Positions 45,436-54,539 of a stretch of 64,000 nt of DNA are shown piece by piece. The DNA is taken from assembly GCA_021325145.1 (NCBI GenBank), contig JAJPHR010000060.1:30409-94408 (forward strand), in the 5' to 3' direction. Source of the DNA: Verrucomicrobiota bacterium (GTDB taxonomy: Bacteria > Verrucomicrobiota > Verrucomicrobiia > Limisphaerales > Pedosphaeraceae). The position numbers and the translations under genes were made by a program. The notes under the pieces were generated by a model that ran no database searches, was not told the DNA's origin, and saw only the letters and a program-made list of their open reading frames with translations. Within the stretch, counting starts at the first letter, position 1. Every line of letters begins with the position of its first letter.

Positions 45436-46641
45436 TCACACTTCACCTCCGAAACGGATCAAGTCCGCCGCGCGCCGCGCCGTGTTCAAAGCTTCTTCCA
45501 TCGTTTGCCCCAAAGCCGTCACGTGCCCCATCTTCCGCCCGGGAACACTTTGCGCCTTGCCGTAAATGTGAATGTGCGCGCCCGGCACCGCGAGGGCCTC
45601 GGAGAGACCAAGCGGAACCCCAAGTCCCGAGCCGCCTGCCAGAAGATTGACCATCACCACCGCCGGCGCCCGCAACTCAGTCGAGCCGAGCGGCCAGCCC
45701 AGAACCGCGCGCACATGATTCTCGAATTGCGAACAGACGCAGCCTTCAATGGTATAATGGCCCGAGTTGTGCACACGCGGCGCCAGTTCGTTGATGAGCA
45801 CCCGGCCATCTTTGGTGAGAAACATCTCCACACCAAGCGCGCCGACCCCACCAACCGCCTCCACGGCCCTGCGCGCAATGTCAGTGGCGCGATTGGCCGT
45901 CTCCGCCGGGACGGAAGCCGGCGCTTTGACGACGTGACAAATATGATGGTGTTGAATGGTTTCGACGAGCGGGTAGGTGACCGAATCCCCGTTTTGGGCC
46001 CGCACGATCATCATCGCCAATTCCGCGGCAAAGGGACAAAATTCTTCGATGTAAAGCGCATTGGAATCGCCGCCGAGTTGTTGCCACGCGGCATCGACAT
46101 CCGTCGCGGAATGGAGCGTGGCATTGCCCTTCCCATCGTACCCGTTCCGTCGCTTCTTGAGAACGAGGGGCCAGCCAAACTGCCGCGCGGCAGCCGCGAC
46201 CGCCGCCTTATCGGGAGCTTCCACAAAACCCGGCAACGGCAGACCGGCTTCGGCCAGGGTGCGTTTTTGCAACAGCTTGTCCTGAACGACACGCACCGTA
46301 TCAGCGGTTGGCCAAAGTGGATGGCCGAATCTCGACAGAGCTTCGAGACTGTCGGCATCGACAAACTCATTTTCCAACGTGGTAACATCAACCAAAGAGC
46401 CAAGCCTGAGCAGCGACTCCGGATTGTCCCAATCGGCAATGACCTTCTCCCGTGCCAGATTGGCGGCGGGACTATGCTCTTTTCGTTCGAGGACCACGAT
46501 GTCGCACCCAAACTGCAAGGCGGACTGGGCGATCATCTTGGCGAGTTGGCCGCCGCCGATGATGCCCAGGGTGCAGGCCGCCTTCGGCCGGCGCGTCGGC
46601 AAAACGTTCAAAACAGGTTGTGGCTGGGCGATGGGCTGCAT
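45436..46641 (-). CDS. purK: N5-carboxyaminoimidazole ribonucleotide synthase
   Basis: ATP-grasp enzyme that carboxylates AIR with bicarbonate, feeding PurE. 401 aa. N-terminal LGIIGGGQLAKMIAQSA, ATP-grasp segments PLVLKKRRNGYDGKGN and YIEEFCPFAAELAMM, Mg-binding GVEMFLTKDGRVLINELAPRVHNSGHYT and the C-terminal HIYGKAQSVPGRKMGHVTA. Usual start motif preceded by about 24 residues. Upstream partner of purE. Confidence 0.95.
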   Translation of the reverse strand: MQPIAQPQPVLNVLPTRRPKAACTLGIIGGGQLAKMIAQSALQFGCDIVVLERKEHSPAANLAREKVIADWDNPESLLRLGSLVDVTTLENEFVDADSLEALSRFGHPLWPTADTVRVVQDKLLQKRTLAEAGLPLPGFVEAPDKAAVAAAARQFGWPLVLKKRRNGYDGKGNATLHSATDVDAAWQQLGGDSNALYIEEFCPFAAELAMMIVRAQNGDSVTYPLVETIQHHHICHVVKAPASVPAETANRATDIARRAVEAVGGVGALGVEMFLTKDGRVLINELAPRVHNSGHYTIEGCVCSQFENHVRAVLGWPLGSTELRAPAVVMVNLLAGGSGLGVPLGLSEALAVPGAHIHIYGKAQSVPGRKMGHVTALGQTMEEALNTARRAADLIRFGGEV

Positions 46642-46888
46642 TGTCCGATCTTCAAAATATCATATCCATTTACGAAATCACGAGCCGCAAAAGGTTACGG
46701 ATTGGCGGCGAATGTGCAAATCAGATTTGCTTGGACGGAACTGCGGCGGCTTGTCGAGAATTGGAAAGGTGGAACTGAGCGCACCTGATCACCATAATCG
46801 TCTTTGGCAGGACGACTCCCAAATACCTTTGGAAGTTTCTCGGTGTTCGGCTACGCTTTCCGAGGCTCATGACGGTTCGAACTCCCAC

Positions 46889-46921
46889 GGGCCGGTTTTT
46901 TGTAGCTGGTGCGACCGGCCC
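46889..46921 (+). promoter_or_regulatory. Inverted repeat just upstream of the response regulator
   Basis: GGGCCGGT-N17-ACCGGCCC ends 6 nt before the ATG at 46928. It could be an operator or a translation-blocking stem; a T-run sits in its loop. Confidence 0.35.
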
Positions 46922-46927
46922 CTGACC

Positions 46928-47566
46928 ATGACCCAAATTATTCCCATCCAGGTTGCCATTATCGATGACGACGAGGAAATTCGCGCGAACCTGACGCATC
47001 ATATCTCTGGCAACCCGGCTTTTCGTCTGACCCAAAGCCATCCTGACGCGGAATCCGCCATCAGCGACCTCCCACGCCGCGAGATCGACGTGGTGTTGGT
47101 GGATATCAATCTGCCGGGCATGGACGGCGTCGAATGCGTTCAGCAGTTGAAGCGGAAAATGCCCGGGACGCAATTCCTCATGCTTACGGTCTATGAGGAC
47201 AACAACCGGCTTTTCAAGTCGTTGATGGCGGGGGCCAGCGGGTATTTGCTCAAACGGACTTCACCGGCGAAATTGCTGGCGGCTATCAAGGAAGTGCATG
47301 CGGGCGGTTCCCCCATGACGCCGCAGATTGCCCGGCGGGTCGTGCAGCATTTCCGGCACGCGCCAGACACCGATTCCGGGCTCGAGAAACTGACACCGAG
47401 AGAATACGAAGTGCTGGACCAACTCTCAAAAGGGTTCCGATACAAGGAAATAGCGGATCACCTCAGCATCAGCATCGGCACTCTCCATTTTCACATCCGG
47501 AGCATTTATGACAAATTGCACGTCCATTCACGCACGGAAGCCGTGATCAAGTTTCTGAAACGTTAG
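46928..47566 (+). CDS. NarL/FixJ-type response regulator
   Basis: Two-component transcription regulator, 212 aa. Receiver domain (1-125) with acid pocket IIDDDEEIR, phospho-acceptor Asp in VVLVDINLPGMDG, Thr in MLTVYED and Lys in LLKRTS. LuxR-type HTH at about 145-205 (LTPREYEVLDQLSKGFRYKEIA, GTLHFHIRSIYDKLHVHSRTEAV). No histidine kinase adjoins it, so it is an orphan here. The upstream open frame antisense to purK is not coding; ATG 46928 opens the receiver properly. Confidence 0.94.
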   Translation: MTQIIPIQVAIIDDDEEIRANLTHHISGNPAFRLTQSHPDAESAISDLPRREIDVVLVDINLPGMDGVECVQQLKRKMPGTQFLMLTVYEDNNRLFKSLMAGASGYLLKRTSPAKLLAAIKEVHAGGSPMTPQIARRVVQHFRHAPDTDSGLEKLTPREYEVLDQLSKGFRYKEIADHLSISIGTLHFHIRSIYDKLHVHSRTEAVIKFLKR

Positions 47567-47695
47567 GCTGCCTTATGGAGGTCCCGAAACGAAAATGGAC
47601 AGTCTTTTTTCACATTTTTCAATTACATAATCTGCGTACGCCGGTTTTGGATTTCTTCCTTTCTTAAAGTGCGGCTGCGGCAAATACTCAGGCCG

Positions 47696-49579
47696 ATGAC
47701 AGGCAGTTCGAAATATCCGGCCAGACCCCTGTTCCTCGGAATCGAGGGTGGCGGCACGCATACGGTCGCGTTGCTGACGGACGCCCGCCGGCACTTTCTA
47801 CAGCGTTTTGAGGCCGGGCCCGCCAACATCAAGCTGTTGAGCGATGCCCAATTGATACGCCTGCTGCGGTCCATTGCCGCGGAGTTCCCGTGTCCGGACA
47901 CCCTGGCTGTGGGGCTGGCTGGCGCGCGCGGAGAAAGCGATTGGGAACGCATTCGCGCCGCCGCCGCAAAGGTGTGGCCGCACATTCCATGCTTCGCCAC
48001 GAATGACTTGGAAACGGCGCTATCCTCGGCTTCTCAAAAAAATGGCCACGTGCCCGCCGCCAGCGTGTTGATTCTCAGTGGCACCGGTTCCTGCTGCTAT
48101 GGCCGGAATATCAGTGGCAAGGTCGCCAAAATCGGCGGCTGGGGCCACATCCTGGGAGACAAAGGCAGCAGCTACGAAATCGGTTTGCGCGCGCTTAAAG
48201 CGGCGGTTTTCTATTTCGATCATCAAGGCGTTTGGTCCCGGCTGGGTCAACAGTTGTTGCAGCGGCTCCAGGTCAATGAACCCGATGAACTCATTGCGTG
48301 GGCGCAGTCCGCTGACAAGGCCAGCATTGCCGCGCTGGCTATCGAAGTCTTCACGGCCTGGAAAAAAGGGGATCGAATTGCCGCCGACATTCTTGCGAGC
48401 GCAGAAAGCAGCCTGGCGGAGGACGCCCTGGCCTGTGCGCGGCGGCTGGCCAAACCGGGAGCCCTGGTTCAATTCACCCTGGCTGGCAGCACCTTGCTCA
48501 AGCAACCTCAATTTGCGCGCGAGCTGGGCAAGCGGTTGTGCAAACTATGGCCGGGCGCTGTGGTTTCATCGCTGGAACGCGAAAGCGTTTGGGGCGCAGT
48601 CAGTTTGGCCCAAAAAATCTGGAGTGATCAGCCCGCACCCGGGAATTCAGCCAAAGTGGCTTCGCCATCGGCTCGGACCACGGCGGTGCGCACGCCCGAA
48701 CCTTCGCTCGCGCAGATCGCCCGCCTGTCACCCACGGAGCAGCGCAATCCGCGATCGTTGAATTTTGACAAGCTTTCGCTGGGCGACGCCATTTCATTGA
48801 TGCTCTCCGAGGATGCGCGCATTCCCAAAGCCATTCTGGCCGAACGCGCGAAAATCGAACGAGCCGTCCGTTTCATCGCGCACTCGTTCAAACAAGGCGG
48901 GCGATTGTTCTACGTCGGCGCCGGCACCAGCGGGCGCCTGGGGGTGCTGGATGCGAGCGAGTGTCCGCCCACCTTCCGGAGTGATCCCGAGATGGTCCAG
49001 GGCATCATCGCCGGCGGCCAGGGCGCGCTGTGGCGGTCGGTCGAAGGCGCGGAGGATGATCCCGTGGCCGGAGCCAAGGCTATTCAGTTCCGCAACGTGA
49101 CCCGTCGCGATGTCGTCGTGGGCATTGCTGCCAGCGGGCGCACGCCGTTTGTCTGGGGCGCCCTGGCCGAGGCCAAAAGCCGTGGCGCGAAGACCATTCT
49201 CTTGGGTTTTAACCCCTTTCTCAAAATCCCAGGCGAGGCGCGCCCCACGCTCGTCATCACTCCGAACGTCGGGCCCGAATTGCTGACGGGTTCCACGCGC
49301 TTAAAGGCGGGCACGGCCACCAAGCTGATCCTGAATATCTTCACCACTCTGGCCATGGTGCGCATTGGCAAGGTCATCAGCAATTTGATGGTGGATTTGA
49401 ACCCTTCGAACACGAAACTCCGCGATCGCGCCGTGCGCATCGTGCAGGACCTTCGGGGCGTCGATTACGCCACCGCCCAGGCGGCGCTTGAGCGTTCCGG
49501 TTGGGTGATTAAAAAGGCGTGCGCGCGATTGAAGGGCCCGATAGGAAAACACCAAATCCCAAACAGCGGCTTCGAGTGA
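47696..49579 (+). CDS. Fused BadF-type amino-sugar kinase and MurNAc-6-P etherase
   Basis: A 627-aa fusion. Residues 1 to about 300 form an ASKHA-fold kinase of the BadF/BadG/BcrA type (FLGIEGGGTHTVALLTD, LILSGTGSCCYGR, IGGWGHILGDKGSSYEIG), the fold of N-acetylglucosamine and MurNAc kinases such as MurK. After a Pro/Thr linker, residues about 340-627 are N-acetylmuramic-acid-6-phosphate etherase (RLFYVGAGTSGRLGVLDASE, PPTFRSDPEMVQGIIAGG, AASGRTPFVWGAL, LNPSNTKLRDRAVRIV). The two activities would be consecutive: MurNAc to MurNAc-6-P to GlcNAc-6-P plus lactate. GTG 47669 is an alternative start. Confidence 0.93.
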   Translation: MTGSSKYPARPLFLGIEGGGTHTVALLTDARRHFLQRFEAGPANIKLLSDAQLIRLLRSIAAEFPCPDTLAVGLAGARGESDWERIRAAAAKVWPHIPCFATNDLETALSSASQKNGHVPAASVLILSGTGSCCYGRNISGKVAKIGGWGHILGDKGSSYEIGLRALKAAVFYFDHQGVWSRLGQQLLQRLQVNEPDELIAWAQSADKASIAALAIEVFTAWKKGDRIAADILASAESSLAEDALACARRLAKPGALVQFTLAGSTLLKQPQFARELGKRLCKLWPGAVVSSLERESVWGAVSLAQKIWSDQPAPGNSAKVASPSARTTAVRTPEPSLAQIARLSPTEQRNPRSLNFDKLSLGDAISLMLSEDARIPKAILAERAKIERAVRFIAHSFKQGGRLFYVGAGTSGRLGVLDASECPPTFRSDPEMVQGIIAGGQGALWRSVEGAEDDPVAGAKAIQFRNVTRRDVVVGIAASGRTPFVWGALAEAKSRGAKTILLGFNPFLKIPGEARPTLVITPNVGPELLTGSTRLKAGTATKLILNIFTTLAMVRIGKVISNLMVDLNPSNTKLRDRAVRIVQDLRGVDYATAQAALERSGWVIKKACARLKGPIGKHQIPNSGFE

Positions 49580-49683
49580 CCAGCCTGTCGCAGTTGGCTT
49601 CCTGGAACAGATAATTTCCACATACACCTGCCACCTTTGAAATTTGGGCATTGGTGTTTTTCTGAAGCTTGGCGTTTCCAAGC

Positions 49684-50274
49684 TCAGCTTGGCAGATGCA
49701 ATCTTCCCTCGAGCACCAGCCAGGTCAGAAGCCGCGCCAAACCGGCAATGATTACCAGCAACATCGCACTCGCGAGATAAAGGCCAAACGCGTGCGTCGG
49801 GTCGGGTTCCATCACGCGCGGGATCCCGGAATAGAGCACCCCGATGGACAGCGTGATCCCAATACCGAATGTGACCCACGGACTAATGACTGGAAAAGCG
49901 TCCAGCATCCGCACCAGGAACAAGGGACTGACCCCGTACGCCACGAGCGTGAAGCACTGGCTGAAATTATGACGACTGTGAAAAGTTTCACCGGAGGCCT
50001 TGATTACCATGGCGCCCAGAAAGACCAGCGCCAGGCTGAGCACGAATTGAGCGGCCCCGTAATTGATCGCCATATGGCGCGTGATAGGCTGCAACGTGTG
50101 AGTGATTTCCTGCCGCCGGCCCCATTGCAGCAAGCCGCACAACTCGGCGCCGATGCTCAGCACCACCATCGGCAGCAAATAGAGCACCAACACCGTCTTA
50201 AACGTTTTCTTCGCGAGCACAATCCGATTCCACGTCGCACCCGGATCGAAGATGAGGAGCAAAGCCTTGATCAT
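49684..50274 (-). CDS. Yip1-domain membrane protein
   Basis: A 196-aa inner-membrane protein with five hydrophobic segments and the start IFDPGATWNRIVLAKKTFKT, typical of bacterial Yip1-domain proteins, whose function is unknown. It converges with the kinase-etherase fusion and is divergent from the ftsB-like gene. Confidence 0.78.
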   Translation of the reverse strand: MIKALLLIFDPGATWNRIVLAKKTFKTVLVLYLLPMVVLSIGAELCGLLQWGRRQEITHTLQPITRHMAINYGAAQFVLSLALVFLGAMVIKASGETFHSRHNFSQCFTLVAYGVSPLFLVRMLDAFPVISPWVTFGIGITLSIGVLYSGIPRVMEPDPTHAFGLYLASAMLLVIIAGLARLLTWLVLEGRLHLPS

Positions 50275-50362
50275 CAGCAGAAACTCTTATCGTCTGACCA
50301 TGCCCATGACAATCAATTTATCTTCTTTCCTTCCGATTCAGTCGTGAGTTTACTCCCATTGC

Positions 50363-50686
50363 ATGAAAGTTGATCTTGGGATTTGGAGCAAGCTGACCGG
50401 CGCGGTCATCTTTCTTCTGCTCCTCGCCGGGCTCGGCCTTGTGGTCGTCTGGTATCTTCCCCAGATCCGCCAGAACGAGCATATGCGCGCCGAGATCCTC
50501 AAGCTCGATGCTCAAATCCAGCAGGAAGAGGAAACCGCCCGCCGCTTGAAGGCTTCCATTGAAGCCTTGCACCGTGATCCCAAGACAGTGGAACGGCTGG
50601 CCCGCGAAAAATTGGGCTACGCCAAGCCCGGCGAAACGGTCATCCGGTTCGAAGAAACGCCGACCAATGGCGCCGCGTTTCGCTGA
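50363..50686 (+). CDS. FtsB/DivIC-like septum formation initiator
   Basis: Bitopic 107-aa protein: one membrane helix (VIFLLLLAGLGLVVVWYL), then a coiled coil (EILKLDAQIQQEEETARRLKASIEAL) and the family C-terminal motif DPKTVERLAREKLGYAKPGE. Probably part of the FtsQLB-type division complex. It converges with the bat operon. Confidence 0.88.
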   Translation: MKVDLGIWSKLTGAVIFLLLLAGLGLVVVWYLPQIRQNEHMRAEILKLDAQIQQEEETARRLKASIEALHRDPKTVERLAREKLGYAKPGETVIRFEETPTNGAAFR

Positions 50687-50690
50687 TAGG

Positions 50691-50713
50691 CATGGAATCC
50701 CGCCTTCAGGCGG
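50691..50713. repeat. Half copy of the family A repeat
   Basis: CATGGAATCCCGCCTTCAGG... matches the left arm at 5645-5667 with one change; no right arm was found nearby. It lies between the convergent ftsB-like and batB/C genes. Confidence 0.65.
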
Positions 50714-50756
50714 CACAGCACCCGGAATCACGGCAAACTTGAGGATCTCGTCCTCG

Positions 50757-52772
50757 TTACCAGTTTTTGAAAGACCGGCTGTGACTCGTTTGCTTTTCCG
50801 GCGGAGCAAGCCGGAGAACTTCCTCATTTCCCTTCTGTGCATCCAAAAGCTGCTTGGCCTGCTGTGGCGTCATTTGACCCGCGGCCATCATCGCGGCTTC
50901 GCGTTCCGCTTCCTCTTTTGACTTGTCATCGGGTTGGCCGGATTGGTCCTTGGCCTGCTGCTCTTTCTTTTCAGCTTCTTCCTTTTGACGCTGGGCTTGT
51001 GACTGCTGGTCGTCCTGCTTTTTGTCGCCGGATTGCTGCTTGTTTTGGTCGGATTGTTGGTTGTCCTGTTTCTGATTGTTTGCCTGCGAGTCTTGCTTCT
51101 GATCGGACTGCTGCTGTTGCTGCTTGTTTTTGTCCTTGTTGGCGTCGTTCTTCGATTGCTGATTCTTGTCCTGATTTTGTTTGTCGCCAGACTGGTTCTT
51201 TGATTGATTTTGCTGCTGTTGCTGTTGTTGCTTTTTCAGTTCTTCAAGCCTCTGTTGCACAAAGGAACGATTGAACTTGGCGTCTTCATCCTGCGGGTTC
51301 AGCTTCAGCGCGCTCTCGTAATGCTGCAACGCCTGTTCCCAATTCTTTTTTGCCGCCTCAAGGTCCTGGCCTCCCGGGGCCATCGCGGGGGAACCGGTGC
51401 TGGCCGGCGGGTGCTGGCCCATGCGAAAATAAGTGTTGCCCAAATTATAGTATGCGCGTTGCTGCAACTGCAAATCCGGGGACGCCAGCGCTTCATTGAA
51501 CTCTTTCGCGGCTTCGTCGAACTGTTTGCCTTGGTACGCCGCGGCACCGGCGTTGAAGTGCAGCCGCGGATCGTCCTTTTTCGTTTCCAGCATCTGTCGG
51601 TAATCCTTCAATGCGTCCTGGTAGCGCCCGTCTTCATATTCCCGCAAGGCGCGCCCGGGACCAGCGAAGGCCGTCGCCGGCACGATTAGCAGAAGCATCA
51701 CGGCGGCGACTTCGGCGGCTTGGGCCGGTGATCCGCCGGGCGCCGTCGCCGTTCGTGATCGACGCAATTTGCGATCCGGCAGGAACATTTCAACCAGGAG
51801 CAGGATTATGGCCAGTGCCACCAGCCAGTGGTACCGCTCATGATACCGGCGCAACAACTTGGACTCGCTGGTGGCCTTGGGCAGCGACCCGAGCCCGCGC
51901 GGATGCTCATAAAGCGTGTCCATGGTTTTGGTGCCGCGCAGCGGGAGATAGAAACCGCCGGTCGCTGCGGCAATATCCTGCAACAATGACTCGTTCAATT
52001 TGGATTTGACCGGGTTGCCGCTTTCATCGCGGATATAATCAGTGCGTCCATGTTCATCGCGGATGCGCAACAACTCACCTTCCGCCGAGCCGATGCCGAT
52101 GGTGTAAATCCGCATGCCCTCCTTCGCGGCATTTTCCGCGGCCTTTACCGCGCCGCCGTCGTGGTCTTCACCATCCGTGAAAAGCACGAGTGCCTTGTGA
52201 TTTTCGGCTTCATCCTTGAAAGCTTTCTGAGCGGTGTCGATGGCCTCGGACAGCGCCGTGCCGCCTTGCGAAATCGCGTGCGTATCAAGCGAATCCACGC
52301 TTTGGCCGAACGCCGTGTCATCGAGCGTCAACGGGCAAACGAGGAATGCGTCCCCGGCGAACGCGATCAAACCAAGCCGGTCGGTCCTGGCGCGGCGCAT
52401 CAAATCGAGCGCGGCCAATTTGGCGCGTGCCAGGCGATTCGGTGGCACATCCTCCGCCAGCATGCTGTTGGAGGTGTCAATGGCAACAATGATGTCCAGC
52501 CCGCGCTGCCGGGCTTCCTCCCACGAATAGCCCCATTGTGGCCGCGCCAGCGATAAAGTCAGGCAGGTCACCGCCGCAACCAGCAACACCATCCGCAGCT
52601 TCTGCCGGCTCGGCGATACTCCGACTTTCAAGGCGCCGAGGAGCCGGGCGGAAATAAATTGGGTGACCAGTTCCTGGCGCTTGCGCCAGGCCCACCAAAG
52701 GAATAGGATCAGTGGCGGCACGACCAGCAGCACCAGCCAAAGCATTTTCGGCGCGGCGAGATTGAAGTTCAT
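50757..52772 (-). CDS. BatB-BatC-like vWA/TPR fusion protein
   Basis: A 671-aa membrane protein combining two Bat proteins. The N-terminal part has two membrane helices, an ATP-independent vWA domain with the MIDAS motif VAIDTSNSMLAED and FTDGEDHDGG, then a third helix (LVALAIILLLVEMFL). A further hydrophobic stretch precedes TPR repeats at about 370-490 (RLHFNAGAAAYQGKQFDEAA, RAYYNLGNTYFRMG). The last 180 residues are a Gln/Lys/Asp low-complexity tail. The start MNFNLAAP overlaps the batA stop (ATGA). Confidence 0.93.
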   Translation of the reverse strand: MNFNLAAPKMLWLVLLVVPPLILFLWWAWRKRQELVTQFISARLLGALKVGVSPSRQKLRMVLLVAAVTCLTLSLARPQWGYSWEEARQRGLDIIVAIDTSNSMLAEDVPPNRLARAKLAALDLMRRARTDRLGLIAFAGDAFLVCPLTLDDTAFGQSVDSLDTHAISQGGTALSEAIDTAQKAFKDEAENHKALVLFTDGEDHDGGAVKAAENAAKEGMRIYTIGIGSAEGELLRIRDEHGRTDYIRDESGNPVKSKLNESLLQDIAAATGGFYLPLRGTKTMDTLYEHPRGLGSLPKATSESKLLRRYHERYHWLVALAIILLLVEMFLPDRKLRRSRTATAPGGSPAQAAEVAAVMLLLIVPATAFAGPGRALREYEDGRYQDALKDYRQMLETKKDDPRLHFNAGAAAYQGKQFDEAAKEFNEALASPDLQLQQRAYYNLGNTYFRMGQHPPASTGSPAMAPGGQDLEAAKKNWEQALQHYESALKLNPQDEDAKFNRSFVQQRLEELKKQQQQQQQNQSKNQSGDKQNQDKNQQSKNDANKDKNKQQQQQSDQKQDSQANNQKQDNQQSDQNKQQSGDKKQDDQQSQAQRQKEEAEKKEQQAKDQSGQPDDKSKEEAEREAAMMAAGQMTPQQAKQLLDAQKGNEEVLRLAPPEKQTSHSRSFKNW

Positions 52773-53785
52773 GGCAGCTTTCTCCAAATGGTGTGGGCCA
52801 GGATCGTTTCGAGGAGCAGCAGGAACATCCCGGGCAGGACCGCCCAGGGAAACAATTCCGAGTAGTGCGTAAACTTTTTCACCTCAGCTTCCGTCTTTTC
52901 CAGCCGATCGATATCAGCGTAAATTTTGTTAAGCGTTTCACTGCTGTCGGCACGATAATATTTTCCGCCCGTCTTCTTCGCAATCGCGATCAATGTGTCC
53001 TCATCCACATCGACGGGAACCTGTTGGTAGATTTTTTCACCCGTGAAAGGGTTGCTTCCCACCGCCATCCGGGCGACGCCTCGCGTCCCAACTCCAATGG
53101 TATAAACCTTGATGCCCAGTGCTTCCGCGGCCTCGGCGGCGGTGAGCGGCGGCACCTTGCCGGCGTTGTTCTGGCCGTCGGTCATGAGGATCACGATCTT
53201 GCTTTTCGACTTCAATTCGCGGAGCCGGTTCATGGCCGTCGAGAGGGCCGAACCGATGGCTGTTTGATTGCCATTGATAACCCCAAGCTCCATCCGTTCA
53301 AGGTTCTGGAGCAGGAAATCGTGATCCAGGGTGGGTGGCACGGCCACGAACGCCTGCGTGGCGAATACCACCAGGCCCAACCGGTCACTGGTCCGCTTGG
53401 CGACAAACTTTTTCAAAACATCCTTGGCGATGGTGAACCGGGTTCCCTGCTTGCCATTTAAGACGAAACCTTCATCTTCCGACGCCATGCTCCCCGAAAG
53501 ATCGAGTGCGACCACAATATCGACTCCGCTGGCGCTGACCGTGGATTCGCTATGGATGAATCGCGGTTGCGCCAGGGCGCAGATGAACAGCGCCAGCGCC
53601 AGCCAGCGCAGCTTCGGCAGAATGCTGCCCGCGTTCGAGCGCGTAATGCCAATGATCCCTTTCACCAGTTGCACCGAGGAATAGAGAAAAGCGGGCTGCC
53701 GCCCGCGCTTGCCTTTGAGCCACGCCAGCACCGGCACCAGCACCAGCAGCCACAAGAAATAGGGATGAGCAAAGGTGAAGTTCAT
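52769..53785 (-). CDS. batA: BatA-like von Willebrand factor A protein
   Basis: A 338-aa membrane protein. MNFTFAHPYFLWLLVLVPVL is the usual BatA start with the first helix; a second helix (LRWLALALFICALAQPRF) precedes the vWA domain with the complete MIDAS: VALDLSGSM, a Thr near NGNQTAIGSA and the Asp of VILMTDGQNNAGK. A last helix (FPWAVLPGMFLLLLETIL) ends the chain. A longer open frame upstream (to 54025) crosses the palindromic repeat and is not used. Bat proteins accompany MoxR ATPases and are tied to stress tolerance, by family. Confidence 0.94.
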   Translation of the reverse strand: MNFTFAHPYFLWLLVLVPVLAWLKGKRGRQPAFLYSSVQLVKGIIGITRSNAGSILPKLRWLALALFICALAQPRFIHSESTVSASGVDIVVALDLSGSMASEDEGFVLNGKQGTRFTIAKDVLKKFVAKRTSDRLGLVVFATQAFVAVPPTLDHDFLLQNLERMELGVINGNQTAIGSALSTAMNRLRELKSKSKIVILMTDGQNNAGKVPPLTAAEAAEALGIKVYTIGVGTRGVARMAVGSNPFTGEKIYQQVPVDVDEDTLIAIAKKTGGKYYRADSSETLNKIYADIDRLEKTEAEVKKFTHYSELFPWAVLPGMFLLLLETILAHTIWRKLP

Positions 53786-53821
53786 GGCGCTGGCGCCGAC
53801 AGCACGGATACAGTGCTCTTC

Positions 53822-53905
53822 ATCGTGCTCGTCCTTGTCCTCGACGGCTTTGTTCGTCCTGGATGGTGGATCGAGGACGAGGACGATGACGAGCACGAGC
53901 ACGAT
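53822..53905. repeat. GA/CT-rich imperfect palindrome in the bat operon
   Basis: Left arm 53822-53844 (ATCGTGCTCGTCCTTGTCCT...) and right arm 53871-53905 (TCGAGGACGAGGACGATGAC...) pair as a long hairpin. It occupies the 142-bp gap between the DUF4381-like gene and batA, where genes otherwise overlap. Confidence 0.75.
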
Positions 53906-53927
53906 TGTGAAACACTTGTCCGAACTT

Positions 53928-54539
53928 TCATTGTCGCTCTCCTCCATTCTTTCCTGAAGCCACCGCCGCCAGAGGCGAGTCAGTGTCCATCTCATCCGTC
54001 CTGGCTGGCTCCGGCTCTGTTTCATCGATCAGCCGAACTGCGGAGTCATGCAATGCCTGCAGTTCTGTCAAGCCGGGTTCATAACGCGCGAATTTTACCA
54101 TATCGCATACCGCCAAAAATTCCCCCAGACTCTGCTTTTGGTCCGGCAAAAGCAAATCGGTTGCCTTCAATTCGTGCAGGAACTCCTCGGTGGTGCGTTC
54201 GGGGGCATGAAACTTAAAACGTTCTTCCAGGTACACGCGGACAGTATCGGAAACTGTGATGCAGAATGGACGCGGCTGCGCGATCAGCGCCAGGACTTCC
54301 TGCAGCTTTTTCCGCGCGCGTTCGTGCGGTGGAATGACTGGCACAACGATGGGCTGCTCCGCTTTTCGCTTCAAATGACGCCAGAAGAAGTACAGGCCGG
54401 CTGCCACTGCCAGCACGCCGACCGCACACCAGACCCACAGCCAGAAGTTGGGAATTTCAACCGGCGGCCTGATGGCGCGGATGTCATTCGTGGCAGCGGG
54501 CGCGCCGGTTTGAGTGAGGGGAGTGAGGTTCGTGTTCAT
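53928..54539 (-). CDS. DUF4381-like Bat-operon membrane protein
   Basis: A 203-aa protein with one membrane helix (WLWVWCAVGVLAVAAGLYFF) and a cytoplasmic C-terminal domain (RARKKLQEVLALIAQP, VRVYLEERFKFHAPERTTEEFL), the layout of the DUF4381-type protein found between DUF58 and BatA genes. The start overlaps the DUF58 stop by 4 nt (ATGA). Confidence 0.85.
   Translation of the reverse strand: MNTNLTPLTQTGAPAATNDIRAIRPPVEIPNFWLWVWCAVGVLAVAAGLYFFWRHLKRKAEQPIVVPVIPPHERARKKLQEVLALIAQPRPFCITVSDTVRVYLEERFKFHAPERTTEEFLHELKATDLLLPDQKQSLGEFLAVCDMVKFARYEPGLTELQALHDSAVRLIDETEPEPARTDEMDTDSPLAAVASGKNGGERQ

Noticed and set aside
46379..46927. 183-codon upstream extension of the response regulator
   Set aside because: It runs antisense to purK and the receiver domain starts properly at the ATG 46928.
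53786..54025. Longer batA start giving 80 extra residues
   Set aside because: It crosses the palindromic repeat and the end of the preceding gene; the usual BatA start is the ATG at 53785.
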